From contig JAPLWZ010000049.1 in the NCBI GenBank assembly GCA_026396335.1, positions 1 to 14,297 of the forward strand: DNA of 14,297 nt. The letters run 5' to 3'. This document shows, piece after piece, positions 1 through 5,893 of this stretch. This stretch comes from Microcaldota archaeon (GTDB taxonomy: Archaea > Micrarchaeota > Micrarchaeia > Anstonellales > Anstonellaceae). The position numbers and the translations under genes were made by a program. The notes below the pieces were generated by a model. That model searched no databases and was not told the origin of the DNA. It worked only from the letters and a program-made list of their open reading frames with translations. Each line of letters starts with the position of its first letter. Positions within the stretch are counted from its first letter, which is position 1.

Positions 1-348
1 GAGATGATTTCTGCCTGCGACATACGCGGAATTGCGCACATAACAGGCGGCGCGTTTTCAAAGCTCATGAGGATTGGCGCCTATGCGCACGTGGGCTTCG
101 AACTTTCCGCCATGCCAAATACAAAGGGCGTGATGGCAGAGCTTGAAAAGCAGATGGCGAACGATTACGAATTCTACAGGACATTCAATGCCGGCGTTGG
201 AATGTGCATTGTCTGCCCGAAGAAGGATGCTGCAGCAGTAATCGCAATTGCAAAGAAGCACGGTATTGGCGCAAGCATAATTGGCAGCATTATTGCAGAG
301 GAGAATGTTTATCTGCAGAAAAACGGGAAGAAAATCAGCCTTTTTTGA
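1..348 (+). CDS. purM: Phosphoribosylformylglycinamidine cyclo-ligase (AIR synthase), C-terminal part
   Basis: PurM converts formylglycinamidine ribonucleotide plus ATP to aminoimidazole ribonucleotide in de novo purine synthesis, in the cytoplasm. Only the C-terminal ATP-binding-fold half is present. The frame is open to the left edge of the window, so the ATG at position 4 is internal, not a start. Family signatures visible are GIAHITGGAF near the beginning, followed by the YRTFNAGVGM segment, which matches the usual YRTFNMGIGM, and an IGSII near the end. The gene ends at TGA 346-348, six bases from the convergent end of kae1. No terminator-like hairpin is seen between them. Identification is firm from these motifs; nothing can be said about the missing N-terminal half. 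Confidence 0.9.
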   Translation, partial: EMISACDIRGIAHITGGAFSKLMRIGAYAHVGFELSAMPNTKGVMAELEKQMANDYEFYRTFNAGVGMCIVCPKKDAAAVIAIAKKHGIGASIIGSIIAEENVYLQKNGKKISLF

Positions 349-354
349 AACAGA

Positions 355-1350
355 CTAATTGACCTGATCTATTCTCCAGTAGCCATCAGGCTTCAAGTCG
401 TCCATTTTCTCGCGCTTTCCTTTTTTCCATTCGCTTAAAGCAGTATAAGCAATCATAGCGCCATTGTCGGCGTTGAATTCTGGTGCTGCCACTCCGAATT
501 TCGCGCCCTGCCCCTTGCAGACTTCATCCAGCATTTCGCAGAATCGCTTGTTTTGCGCCACTCCGCCGCAAACAGTTACTTCTTTTTTTGAAAACAGGCA
601 GAGTGCGCGCTCTGCTGCCTCGCAAAGTTCTGCGAATGATGTTTCCATCAGCGAGTGGCAGATGTCCTCGTTGGAATGCTTGCCTACTGCTCTAACTGCA
701 GACGTTAGAAGCCCGGCAAACGCAAAATTCATTCCCTTTACCGTGTAAGGGAGAGGGAAATACTTGCCTTTCTCTGCCAGGCGGGCGACTTCGCCGCCGT
801 GTGCAGGATGGATTTTTGCCTCGCGCGCGAATACATCGAACAGGTTGCCCAAGCCCATGTCAAGTGTTTCGCCAAGTACAAGGAAACGTGGCGTGCTCAG
901 CTGACCTTTTTCTGATTTTTTATTTTCTGTAATGAGCTGTGTGTTCGCGCCGCTCACGTAAACGTACAATGGATCAGTAAAGCCGAGCAGCCCGCGCGAA
1001 ACTTCAAGGTGAGCGTGGCAGTGGTTAACTCCGAGTATGGGCTTGTCGTATTTTCCTGCCAGGAATTTTGCGCCTGTGCAGGAAACGCGCAAGCACTGGC
1101 CTATGCCCGGCCCGCGGGAGAACGCGAAGAGGTCGATGTCTCGGAGGGAGACGCCTGCCTGCTGCAAAGACTGCTGCAAAACAGAATCAAACACATCTGC
1201 GTGGTGGTCCGCAGCCTTTCTCGGGATGATTCCCTCGCCTGCCGGCGAGCGATACATGTCGCGCGCATTCGATAGAATTTTTCCATTCTCAACTATGCCT
1301 ATACCAAGCGTATGCGCTGTTGATTCAATCCCCAGGCAGATTTCAGTCAC
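355..1350 (-). CDS. kae1: Kae1, tRNA N6-threonylcarbamoyladenosine synthase catalytic subunit (KEOPS)
   Basis: Kae1 transfers the threonylcarbamoyl group from TC-AMP to A37 of ANN-decoding tRNAs within the KEOPS complex. The protein has 331 residues, the normal length for stand-alone Kae1, and is not fused to the Bud32 kinase as it is in many archaea. Visible motifs: LGIESTAHT at the N-terminus, the metal-binding NHCHAH around residues 109-114, VSGANTQLI around 133-141, and NADNGAMIA around 293-301 with the metal-ligand Asp. I chose the GTG at 1350 because it overlaps the stop of the upstream CPBP gene as GTGA, which suggests translational coupling. The GTG at 1359 would add three residues. 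It is the last gene of the eIF5A-S24e-S27ae operon, and S27ae next to Kae1 is a common archaeal pairing. The sequence appears intact. Confidence 0.95.
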   Translation of the reverse strand: MTEICLGIESTAHTLGIGIVENGKILSNARDMYRSPAGEGIIPRKAADHHADVFDSVLQQSLQQAGVSLRDIDLFAFSRGPGIGQCLRVSCTGAKFLAGKYDKPILGVNHCHAHLEVSRGLLGFTDPLYVYVSGANTQLITENKKSEKGQLSTPRFLVLGETLDMGLGNLFDVFAREAKIHPAHGGEVARLAEKGKYFPLPYTVKGMNFAFAGLLTSAVRAVGKHSNEDICHSLMETSFAELCEAAERALCLFSKKEVTVCGGVAQNKRFCEMLDEVCKGQGAKFGVAAPEFNADNGAMIAYTALSEWKKGKREKMDDLKPDGYWRIDQVN

Positions 1351-2006
1351 GGCAACCACACCGCAAATAGAATGGAGAGGAAGTTAAAAGAAATATGCGC
1401 CACGATTGCCGGCACGAGCGATTTTGTACGGTAGGTGAAGAAGCAGAAAATTATGCCTATTGCAAATGCCACAGCAAGCTCGGCAAATGAGCCATAGGAT
1501 GCGTGGAGCGCGGCGAATATTATCGACGAAGAAATTGCGCCGGCCACAAAACCAGCCTGCTTTCCGGAATTTATGCTCCACTCCGAAATCTTGCGGAATA
1601 AAAGCCCGCGAAACAGCGCCTCTTCTGCAATCGGGGCGAGCGTGAATGCAATTATGAGGGCAGGCAGCGAGAGCGTAACAAGCTTGTCCTGCACGTTTTG
1701 CGTGTCAAGCATTCCAAAGTAATTGAGTATGAGCGATATGGCGCCGCTTGCCAGGCAGGATACGATGAGTGCCAGTGCGCCAGCGCCGATGAGCGGGAGC
1801 AAATCATTCGTCTTGGGCGCGAGCCGCAGATACGCGAGTTCAGCTCCTTTCTTGCCTTTTTGGTAGGCAAATACGAATGCGACTGCGAGAAAGAGAAGGG
1901 AAAGATAGAATACTGAAGAGGACGGCGTTCCCACTGGGAAGAATAACAGTGCAATGGCGATCAGCAAGGCAGCGATGATAATGGAAAGCGGCTTCACAAA
2001 GCTCAC
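1347..2006 (-). CDS. CPBP-family intramembrane metalloprotease (CAAX protease-like)
   Basis: This 219-residue polytopic membrane protein has several hydrophobic segments, roughly residues 7-23, 32-48, 70-95 and 106-125, with more toward the C-terminus. It carries the three conserved motifs of the CPBP/Rce1 family in order: EEALFR (EExxxR), FAALH (FxxxH) and HISFN (HxxxN), which supply the glutamate, histidine and asparagine of the active site. The family includes eukaryotic Rce1 prenyl proteases and bacterial bacteriocin-immunity proteins; the substrate here cannot be inferred. The GTG start at 2006 lies one base after the S27ae stop, and its own stop overlaps the kae1 start, so it is transcribed and probably translated in coupling with them. 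No GGTGA site precedes it, unlike its operon partners. Its place between S27ae and Kae1 is unusual. Confidence 0.85.
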   Translation of the reverse strand: MSFVKPLSIIIAALLIAIALLFFPVGTPSSSVFYLSLLFLAVAFVFAYQKGKKGAELAYLRLAPKTNDLLPLIGAGALALIVSCLASGAISLILNYFGMLDTQNVQDKLVTLSLPALIIAFTLAPIAEEALFRGLLFRKISEWSINSGKQAGFVAGAISSSIIFAALHASYGSFAELAVAFAIGIIFCFFTYRTKSLVPAIVAHISFNFLSILFAVWLP

Positions 2007-2007
2007 T

Positions 2008-2163
2008 TTACTTCTTCTCGAAGTAGCCGCACTTGCCGCATGCGAACCTGTCCTTGTGGGAGGCGAGCCTTATGCCCGAGCCGCACTTGGGGCAGGATTT
2101 GCCGGATGCGTATGCCTTGAATTTCTTTTGCTTTTTTGCCGCTGGTTTTGCTGCGTCTGCCAT
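2008..2163 (-). CDS. rps27ae: 30S ribosomal protein S27ae
   Basis: This 51-residue zinc-ribbon protein belongs to the small ribosomal subunit; in eukaryotes it is made as a ubiquitin fusion, while archaeal versions stand alone. The zinc ligands are CPKC (C24, C27) and CGKC (C42, C45), followed by GYFEKK at the C-terminus. The first 16 residues are rich in Ala and Lys and extend the usual compact archaeal form slightly. The start is decided by GGTGA five bases before ATG 2163. The gene lies 17 bases after S24e and one base before the CPBP GTG start, clearly the same transcript. Confidence 0.93.
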   Translation of the reverse strand: MADAAKPAAKKQKKFKAYASGKSCPKCGSGIRLASHKDRFACGKCGYFEKK

Positions 2164-2180
2164 GAGTGTCACCTTTCAAT

Positions 2181-2501
2181 TTACTTCTTTGCCGGGGCCT
2201 TCTTCTTTGCAGCCTTCTCGGTCTTCTGTGCCAGCCCGTCGCGAATAAGAAGGTATTTCTTTTCAAGCTTCATGCCTTCCTTGGTTGAATAAACGTGTGC
2301 GAGAACAACGCCCTTCTGCGTGCCGAAACTGCCCCTTGCTGAGATTATCACTAACTGATCTGCAGGTGCGCCAGTGGCCGCACAGAGCGCCTCACGGAGA
2401 TCCTTTCTCGAAGGCATTGCCTTATCAAAAGAGATTGCCGCAGTTATCTCGGTGCGTCCGAGCGCCTTGTTTTCCTTCTTGTTCGTTATTGAAAGTTCCA
2501 T
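2181..2501 (-). CDS. rps24e: 30S ribosomal protein S24e
   Basis: This is a 106-residue small-subunit protein. The N-terminus MELSITNKKENKALGRTE and the ITAAISFDKAMPSRKDLRE stretch match the S24e core, in which the Pro-Ser-Arg-x-x-Leu segment is characteristic, followed by the GSFGTQKGVVLAHVY strand region. The C-terminal tail (about residues 92-106) is basic and Ala/Lys-rich, the same style as the tails of S27ae and L31e in this genome. Start ATG 2501 is preceded by AAGGTG at a five-base spacing. It sits between the broken eIF5A reading frame and S27ae and looks complete. Confidence 0.93.
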   Translation of the reverse strand: MELSITNKKENKALGRTEITAAISFDKAMPSRKDLREALCAATGAPADQLVIISARGSFGTQKGVVLAHVYSTKEGMKLEKKYLLIRDGLAQKTEKAAKKKAPAKK

Positions 2502-2510
2502 AGTTACACC

Positions 2511-2594
2511 TTAGTGAATCCTCGTTAGTGGCTGCTTGCCAAGTGCGCACATTACTTCGGCTTCCTTGCCCGCTGCCGCATCCTTGACAATTTC
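2511..2594 (-). pseudogene. eif5a: Translation initiation factor 5A, extreme C-terminal fragment
   Basis: Directly after the place where the eIF5A N-terminal homology ends, a different frame reads 27 residues beginning EIVKDAAAGKEAEV and ending LGKQPLTRIH before TAA 2511-2513. This aligns with the end of archaeal eIF5A, whose last strand typically reads like GGEVEYIEAVGQYKITRV. The fragment follows an in-frame TAG, has no start of its own, and ends nine bases before S24e. I infer that about 60 codons of the OB domain were lost between roughly 2594 and 2599, with a change of frame. The assignment rests on a remembered family alignment and short similarity, so confidence is moderate. Confidence 0.65.
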
Positions 2595-2728
2595 CTAACA
2601 CGCATCTTCGCAGCGCCGTGCTTGCCTGGTTTTGATGAATCGATGTTGACTATGCGGCAGGGAATGTCCTCGATAATGACATACTTGCCTTCTTTCAGTT
2701 CTTTTGCTGAAGAAAATATCTTGCTCAT
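2552..2728 (-). pseudogene. eif5a: Translation initiation factor 5A, N-terminal domain fragment (internal deletion)
   Basis: eIF5A binds the ribosomal E site and relieves stalling; it is the only protein carrying hypusine. The 58-residue frame holds the normal N-terminal SH3-like domain: KELKEGKYVIIEDIPCRIV and the loop SSKPGKHGAAKMRV, with the hypusine lysine at K36 in KPGKHG. After V45 the homology stops abruptly and a non-homologous basic tail of 13 residues runs to TAA 2552-2554. The OB-fold domain, usually another 80 or so residues, is missing from this frame, but its last 27 residues are recognisable in another frame directly downstream (see 2511-2594). ATG 2728 is chosen over the adjacent ATG 2731 because it has better spacing from GGTGG. 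The gene is essential in archaea, so an intact version should exist. Confidence 0.85.
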
Positions 2729-2753
2729 CATACCACCTTTCTCACGAATAGGA

Positions 2754-2806
2754 CCGACTTGACGCCGTAGGGTCAATTGGCCCACTGGAGCAAATACTCC
2801 AGTCGG
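2754..2806 (-). promoter_or_regulatory. Predicted branched RNA leader upstream of eIF5A
   Basis: Read on the minus strand, the leader can close an outer stem CCGAC/GTCGG (2802-2806 with 2754-2758). It encloses one hairpin GGAG-TATTTG-CTCC (stem arms 2797-2800 and 2787-2790, extendable to CTGGAG/CTCCAG) and a second hairpin TTGAC/GTCAA (2772-2776 with 2759-2763). Together these form a possible three-way junction in the roughly 80-base leader between the TATA box and the eIF5A start. Whether it is a regulatory element or chance is not known. Confidence 0.35.
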
Positions 2807-2829
2807 ACTTCTGTTAATTAAGCCGAATT

Positions 2830-2839
2830 GTTTTTAAAG
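2830..2839 (-). promoter_or_regulatory. TATA box for the eIF5A-S24e-S27ae-CPBP-Kae1 operon
   Basis: On the minus strand the sequence CTTTAAAAAC resembles an archaeal TATA element. Transcription would start about 25 bases downstream, near 2808, leaving a leader of about 80 bases that contains the predicted branched structure. It lies in the divergent region shared with the 2930 gene. Confidence 0.45.
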
Positions 2840-2897
2840 CCCGTCGTCAGCACACGTGCATATACATAGCTATTATTTGTCCTCTTTAAACCACAAT

Positions 2898-2908
2898 ATT
2901 TAAATACT
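2898..2908 (+). promoter_or_regulatory. TATA box for the small gene at 2930
   Basis: The element ATTTAAATACT is centred about 26 bases upstream of ATG 2930, so the transcript is probably leaderless; no GGTG site precedes the start. The same TTTAAATACT core occurs before the orphan genes starting at 10954 and 11898, which supports a common promoter form in this genome. Confidence 0.6.
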
Positions 2909-2929
2909 GTTTGTTGTATATAGTAGCTT

Positions 2930-3109
2930 ATGGTGGAAACACAGGGGGCTGAGAAGAGCCTTGCATTCGAAATGAAGGGCGGAAAGCTAAAGGTATTGCT
3001 AGAAGACAACGTGCCCAAGGTCAACTTCAAGGGGCAGACTTATTTTGTGACAGAATCGCCCTCAGTCACCATCGAGGGGAAGAAGTACTTCGTGGATGAA
3101 ATAGTCTGA
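2930..3109 (+). CDS. Small hypothetical protein, 59 residues
   Basis: I do not recognise this family. The frame starts at an ATG placed exactly where a leaderless transcript from the strong TATA box at 2898-2908 would begin, and ends at TGA 3107-3109. The product is mildly charged with alternating hydrophobic residues (KLKVLLEDN, KVNFKGQTYFV, SVTIEGKKYFVDEIV). This suggests a small all-beta protein with two similar strands of the type GKxYFV; the segments GQTYFVTE and GKKYFVDE look like an internal repeat of about 17 residues. There are no cysteines, signal peptide or membrane segment. It is divergent from the eIF5A operon and 62 bases upstream of pheT. The promoter and codon use make it a credible real gene; the function is unknown. 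Confidence 0.6.
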   Translation: MVETQGAEKSLAFEMKGGKLKVLLEDNVPKVNFKGQTYFVTESPSVTIEGKKYFVDEIV

Positions 3110-3141
3110 GCACCCTGGCAGAAACACGCAGTCGCACAGGC

Positions 3142-3151
3142 TTTTTTATCT
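3142..3151 (+). promoter_or_regulatory. TATA-like element for pheT
   Basis: The T-rich element TTTTTTATCT is centred about 25 bases upstream of ATG 3172. No ribosome binding site lies between, so a leaderless pheT transcript is likely. Confidence 0.4.
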
Positions 3152-3171
3152 TAGCACTCTAATTCTGGCTC

Positions 3172-3966
3172 ATGGCACAGGTGCAAATCACCCATGAGGA
3201 CTTGAATGGGCTCATCAGCGTCAGCAAAAATGAGGCAATTGAGACGCTCACGATGTTAGGCTTCCCGACTGAAGTGATGGAAGACGGCAGGCTGAACGTG
3301 GAAGTGACGCCCAACCGCCCTGACGCGCTTTGCGTGGAAGGCATTGCGCGCGTGCTTGAGTGCTACAAGAGCGGAAAACCATCTATTTACGAGGTTGCAA
3401 AGCCGGAAATTGAAGTCGCAGTAGACCGGTCAGTTGAGAGTGTGAGGCCTGCTTTTGGCTGCGCAGTTGTGCGCAGAGTTCCGATGAATGACGCACTTTT
3501 GAAATCATTAATGCAACTGCAGGAAAAACTGCATGAAACGCTTGGCAGGAAGAGGAGAAAGGTTGCAATTGGCATTCACGACATCGACAAGGTAAAGCCG
3601 CCGTTCAGGTATTTTGCATGCGGACGCGAAGAGATAAAGTTCGTGCCCCTTGAGCGGACTGAAGAGATGACGCCGCTTGAAATACTCAAAAGGCACGAAA
3701 AGGGCATGGCATACGCTCATCTGGTGAGCGAGCGCTGCCCCATGATTACGGATGCAAAGGGGGACGTTCTTTCCTTCCCGCCAATAATAAATGGTGAATT
3801 GACCAAGCTGACAGTGGACACTATTAACATTTTCATAGACTGCACAGGCACCTCGCACGATGCGGTGAAGCAGGCAGTGAACCTTGTTGCGAGCTTCTTT
3901 CAAAGATGGGGCACCGCATCTCTGGAAACACCGTGCACGTTCCGGGCTACAGGACAGACATCATGA
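3172..3966 (+). pseudogene. pheT: Phenylalanyl-tRNA synthetase beta subunit, N-terminal fragment (internal deletion)
   Basis: PheT is the non-catalytic subunit of the heterotetrameric synthetase; it edits mischarged Tyr-tRNA(Phe) and binds tRNA. This frame carries the archaeal-type N-terminal half. It includes VEVTPNRPDALCVEGIAR (the NRPD signature), the IGIHDIDKVKPPFRY region, PLEILKRHEKGMAY and the B3/B4 editing-domain end PPIINGELTKLTVDT to AVNLVA (about residue 240). Homology ends at about 3890; the remaining residues to TGA 3964-3966 are a frame artefact. The B5 DNA-binding-fold domain that should follow is missing, and the rest of the protein continues in the overlapping frame from 3891. 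The family length is about 540-550 residues; the two homologous parts add up to about 470. Confidence 0.85.
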
Positions 3967-4580
3967 ACGAAGTGGACTTGATTGAGGATGTGGCAATCGC
4001 ATACGGCTTCAACAATTTCGAGCTGCGCCTACCGGAAGTTTCAACTGTGGGGAAGATTTTCCCTGAGCCTGCGTGCCACGAAATACTCATCGGGCTTGGC
4101 TTTGACGAGGTTATTACATGGACCCTTTCGAATCCCAAGCTTGCAGGCAAAGCATCGGTTTCCGCGCAGCACGCGGTTGAGATAGAGAACCCGCTTACAG
4201 AAGACTTCACAATTTTCAGAACTTCTGTGCTCCCGAATTTGCTTACTGTTCTTGCGGAGAGCAAAAATGAGCCGCTCCCGATAAGGATTTATGAGACAGG
4301 CTCAGTTGCCGCTCCGCATTTAGAAGAGAGGCTCACACTTGCATCCATGCACCCGAAAGCGTCATTTTCCGAGATAAAGGGGTTCGTATCATCGCTTGCG
4401 GAATCAAGCAGCAAAAAGGCGGAATTTGTCGCTGAAGAATATGAGGGCTTTATTTCCGGAAGATGCGCTGCCGTTTACTTTGACGGGAAGAGAGTGGGGC
4501 TGATGGGAGAGATTTCCCCATCTACGCTCTCGAACTTCGGCCTCGAGCAGCCGGTTTGTGCGGCAGAGCTGAAACTTTAA
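3891..4580 (+). pseudogene. pheT: Phenylalanyl-tRNA synthetase beta subunit, C-terminal fragment
   Basis: Homology resumes at position 3891 as ELLSKMGHRISGN and continues VPGYRTDIMNEVDLIEDV, AIAYGFNNFE, the diagnostic end of the B5 domain of archaeal PheT. It then runs through the B6/B7 catalytic-like domain (GFDEVITWTLSNP, ENPLTEDFTIFRTSVLPNLL) to the normal C-terminus GLMGEISPSTLSNFGLEQP. The first in-frame ATG is 3906, but the three codons before it already match the family, so this is not a natural start. No promoter or ribosome binding site precedes it. The gene ends at TAA 4578-4580, four bases from a convergent gene. Read together with the first fragment it indicates loss of about 70-75 codons plus a frame change rather than two genuine genes. 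Confidence 0.85.
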
Positions 4581-4584
4581 GCAG

Positions 4585-5817
4585 CTAATTCTTTTTGCCT
4601 TTTGGCTTCTTGAATTTTGACATGAGTGCGGAGATCGCTTTGCGCGCTTCCCCTGGTTTCCAGCAGGTTCTTTTTCCGACGATAAGAAGCTTCTTGTCCT
4701 TGTCAAACTTGTAGCCAAGCTCAATGAGGCAACTTTTTTCGTCCATTTTTTTCTTGAGCTTTATTGCTGCGAGGATTTTCTCGCTTACTGCAAAACCCCC
4801 TATGCTTGCGATCTCCGCGTCAAGCTTTTCCCGGATAGTGCCCTCATCAGCTGCTTCCGCCTCGGACATGCCAAGCGCGATTGCAACAATCTTGTAATAT
4901 TCGCCAGAATGACGCAGGAAATAGTAGCGGATCATTTCGCGCACTGAAGCAAGGCGCATCTGCACTGCCTGCGCGGATGCCTGCCTCATTTTTTCAGGAA
5001 GCGCGGCAAGCACACGTGAGGATGAGCCGCCTGGTCTTGCGCTGCCGATGTCGCCTTCTTCTCCTGCCCATACATGATCCTCAATCACGAGAAGAAGGAC
5101 TGCGCCAAGCTCGTCTGATTTGTAATCCTGTGCCTCGAGCCGATGCGAAAATTCTGCGAGCACTGCCTCGGCTTTTTGCGCGTCGCCCCGCGCGTAATCA
5201 TTCAGGATTGCCGCCAGCTGCACCTGGATTTTTTTGATGTTCTGTGCGTCCTTTTTGAAAACAATCCTGCGGAGCATGTCCCCTTTTTGCATTTCTATTT
5301 CCTGCTCCTGCTTTGACACCAGGTTTGATTCAGTGAGAGGCTGGGCTGCAGGCATCCCCCATTCGCTTTGCCCGGATAAACCCATCTGCCTGCGAGCGCC
5401 GGATAGCTGGGCAGAATCTTTTTTGCCAGAGTCTTGCGCCTCTTGTGTTTGCCTTGTTATTTTCCCCATCCGGATGGCTGAAAGAGCGAATGCGGCAGTT
5501 GTTATTTGTTGTGCCCTATTTTCAGATTGCACTGAAAGCAGTTCCCTTTCCTTTTCTTTCGCTTTCCCCTTCACTTTCATGATGAGCATGCCAATTGTAG
5601 ATATGGGCGGCATTAGTTTTGGCGCAAGCACACGCACCCGCTGCTCGTTTTCGGCTGACTGCATCTGCAGCAGGCGCATCATGGAATTGAAAAAGAACTG
5701 CCGCTGCACCGCAGTCATTATTGAAAGCGGGTTGCTGACAGGCGAGAATGTAAGGAGGGAAAATAGCGGGAGCGCGACCTGCTCATCAGAAGGCCCTTTT
5801 TGTATGGGAACAGACAT
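4585..5817 (-). CDS. Hypothetical protein, 410 residues
   Basis: I do not recognise this family. The product is soluble-looking. It has an N-terminal 90-residue region with hydrophobic patches, a Gln/Ser-rich linker (about residues 115-170), a helical middle region from about 175 to 345 (MLRRIVFKKDAQNIKKIQ, AVQMRLASVREMIRYYFLRH) and a basic C-terminal domain with CLIELGYKFDKDKK and GKRTCWKPGEARKAIS ending KKPKGKKN. No catalytic motif or transmembrane helix is evident. ATG 5817 is preferred over GTG 5823 because it sits about 32 bases after a TTTTAACC element, consistent with a leaderless message. It stands alone: convergent with pheT on one side and 76 bases downstream of ftsY on the other. 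Codon use resembles the neighbours. Possibly a lineage-restricted gene. Confidence 0.6.
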   Translation of the reverse strand: MSVPIQKGPSDEQVALPLFSLLTFSPVSNPLSIMTAVQRQFFFNSMMRLLQMQSAENEQRVRVLAPKLMPPISTIGMLIMKVKGKAKEKERELLSVQSENRAQQITTAAFALSAIRMGKITRQTQEAQDSGKKDSAQLSGARRQMGLSGQSEWGMPAAQPLTESNLVSKQEQEIEMQKGDMLRRIVFKKDAQNIKKIQVQLAAILNDYARGDAQKAEAVLAEFSHRLEAQDYKSDELGAVLLLVIEDHVWAGEEGDIGSARPGGSSSRVLAALPEKMRQASAQAVQMRLASVREMIRYYFLRHSGEYYKIVAIALGMSEAEAADEGTIREKLDAEIASIGGFAVSEKILAAIKLKKKMDEKSCLIELGYKFDKDKKLLIVGKRTCWKPGEARKAISALMSKFKKPKGKKN

Positions 5818-5843
5818 CAGCACAGATAAATTTGGGTGCTAAA

Positions 5844-5853
5844 GGTTAAAATT
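5844..5853 (-). promoter_or_regulatory. TATA-like element for the 410-residue gene
   Basis: On the minus strand the sequence AATTTTAACC lies about 30 bases upstream of ATG 5817, the expected position for a near-leaderless archaeal promoter. The match is imperfect. Confidence 0.3.
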
Positions 5854-5893
5854 AGGTCATGAAACGCGTGAAAGACGACGGAGAGAAGAGAGG

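Noticed and set aside
2552..2785. Longer eIF5A start adding about 19 residues upstream of MSK
   Set aside because: The added residues do not match the family and lie over the structured leader; GGTGG before ATG 2728 marks the start.
3172..4580. PheT as two genuine genes (a naturally split subunit)
   Set aside because: The second frame has no promoter or ribosome binding site, its homology begins before its first ATG, and the whole B5 domain is missing between the parts; a deletion explains this better.
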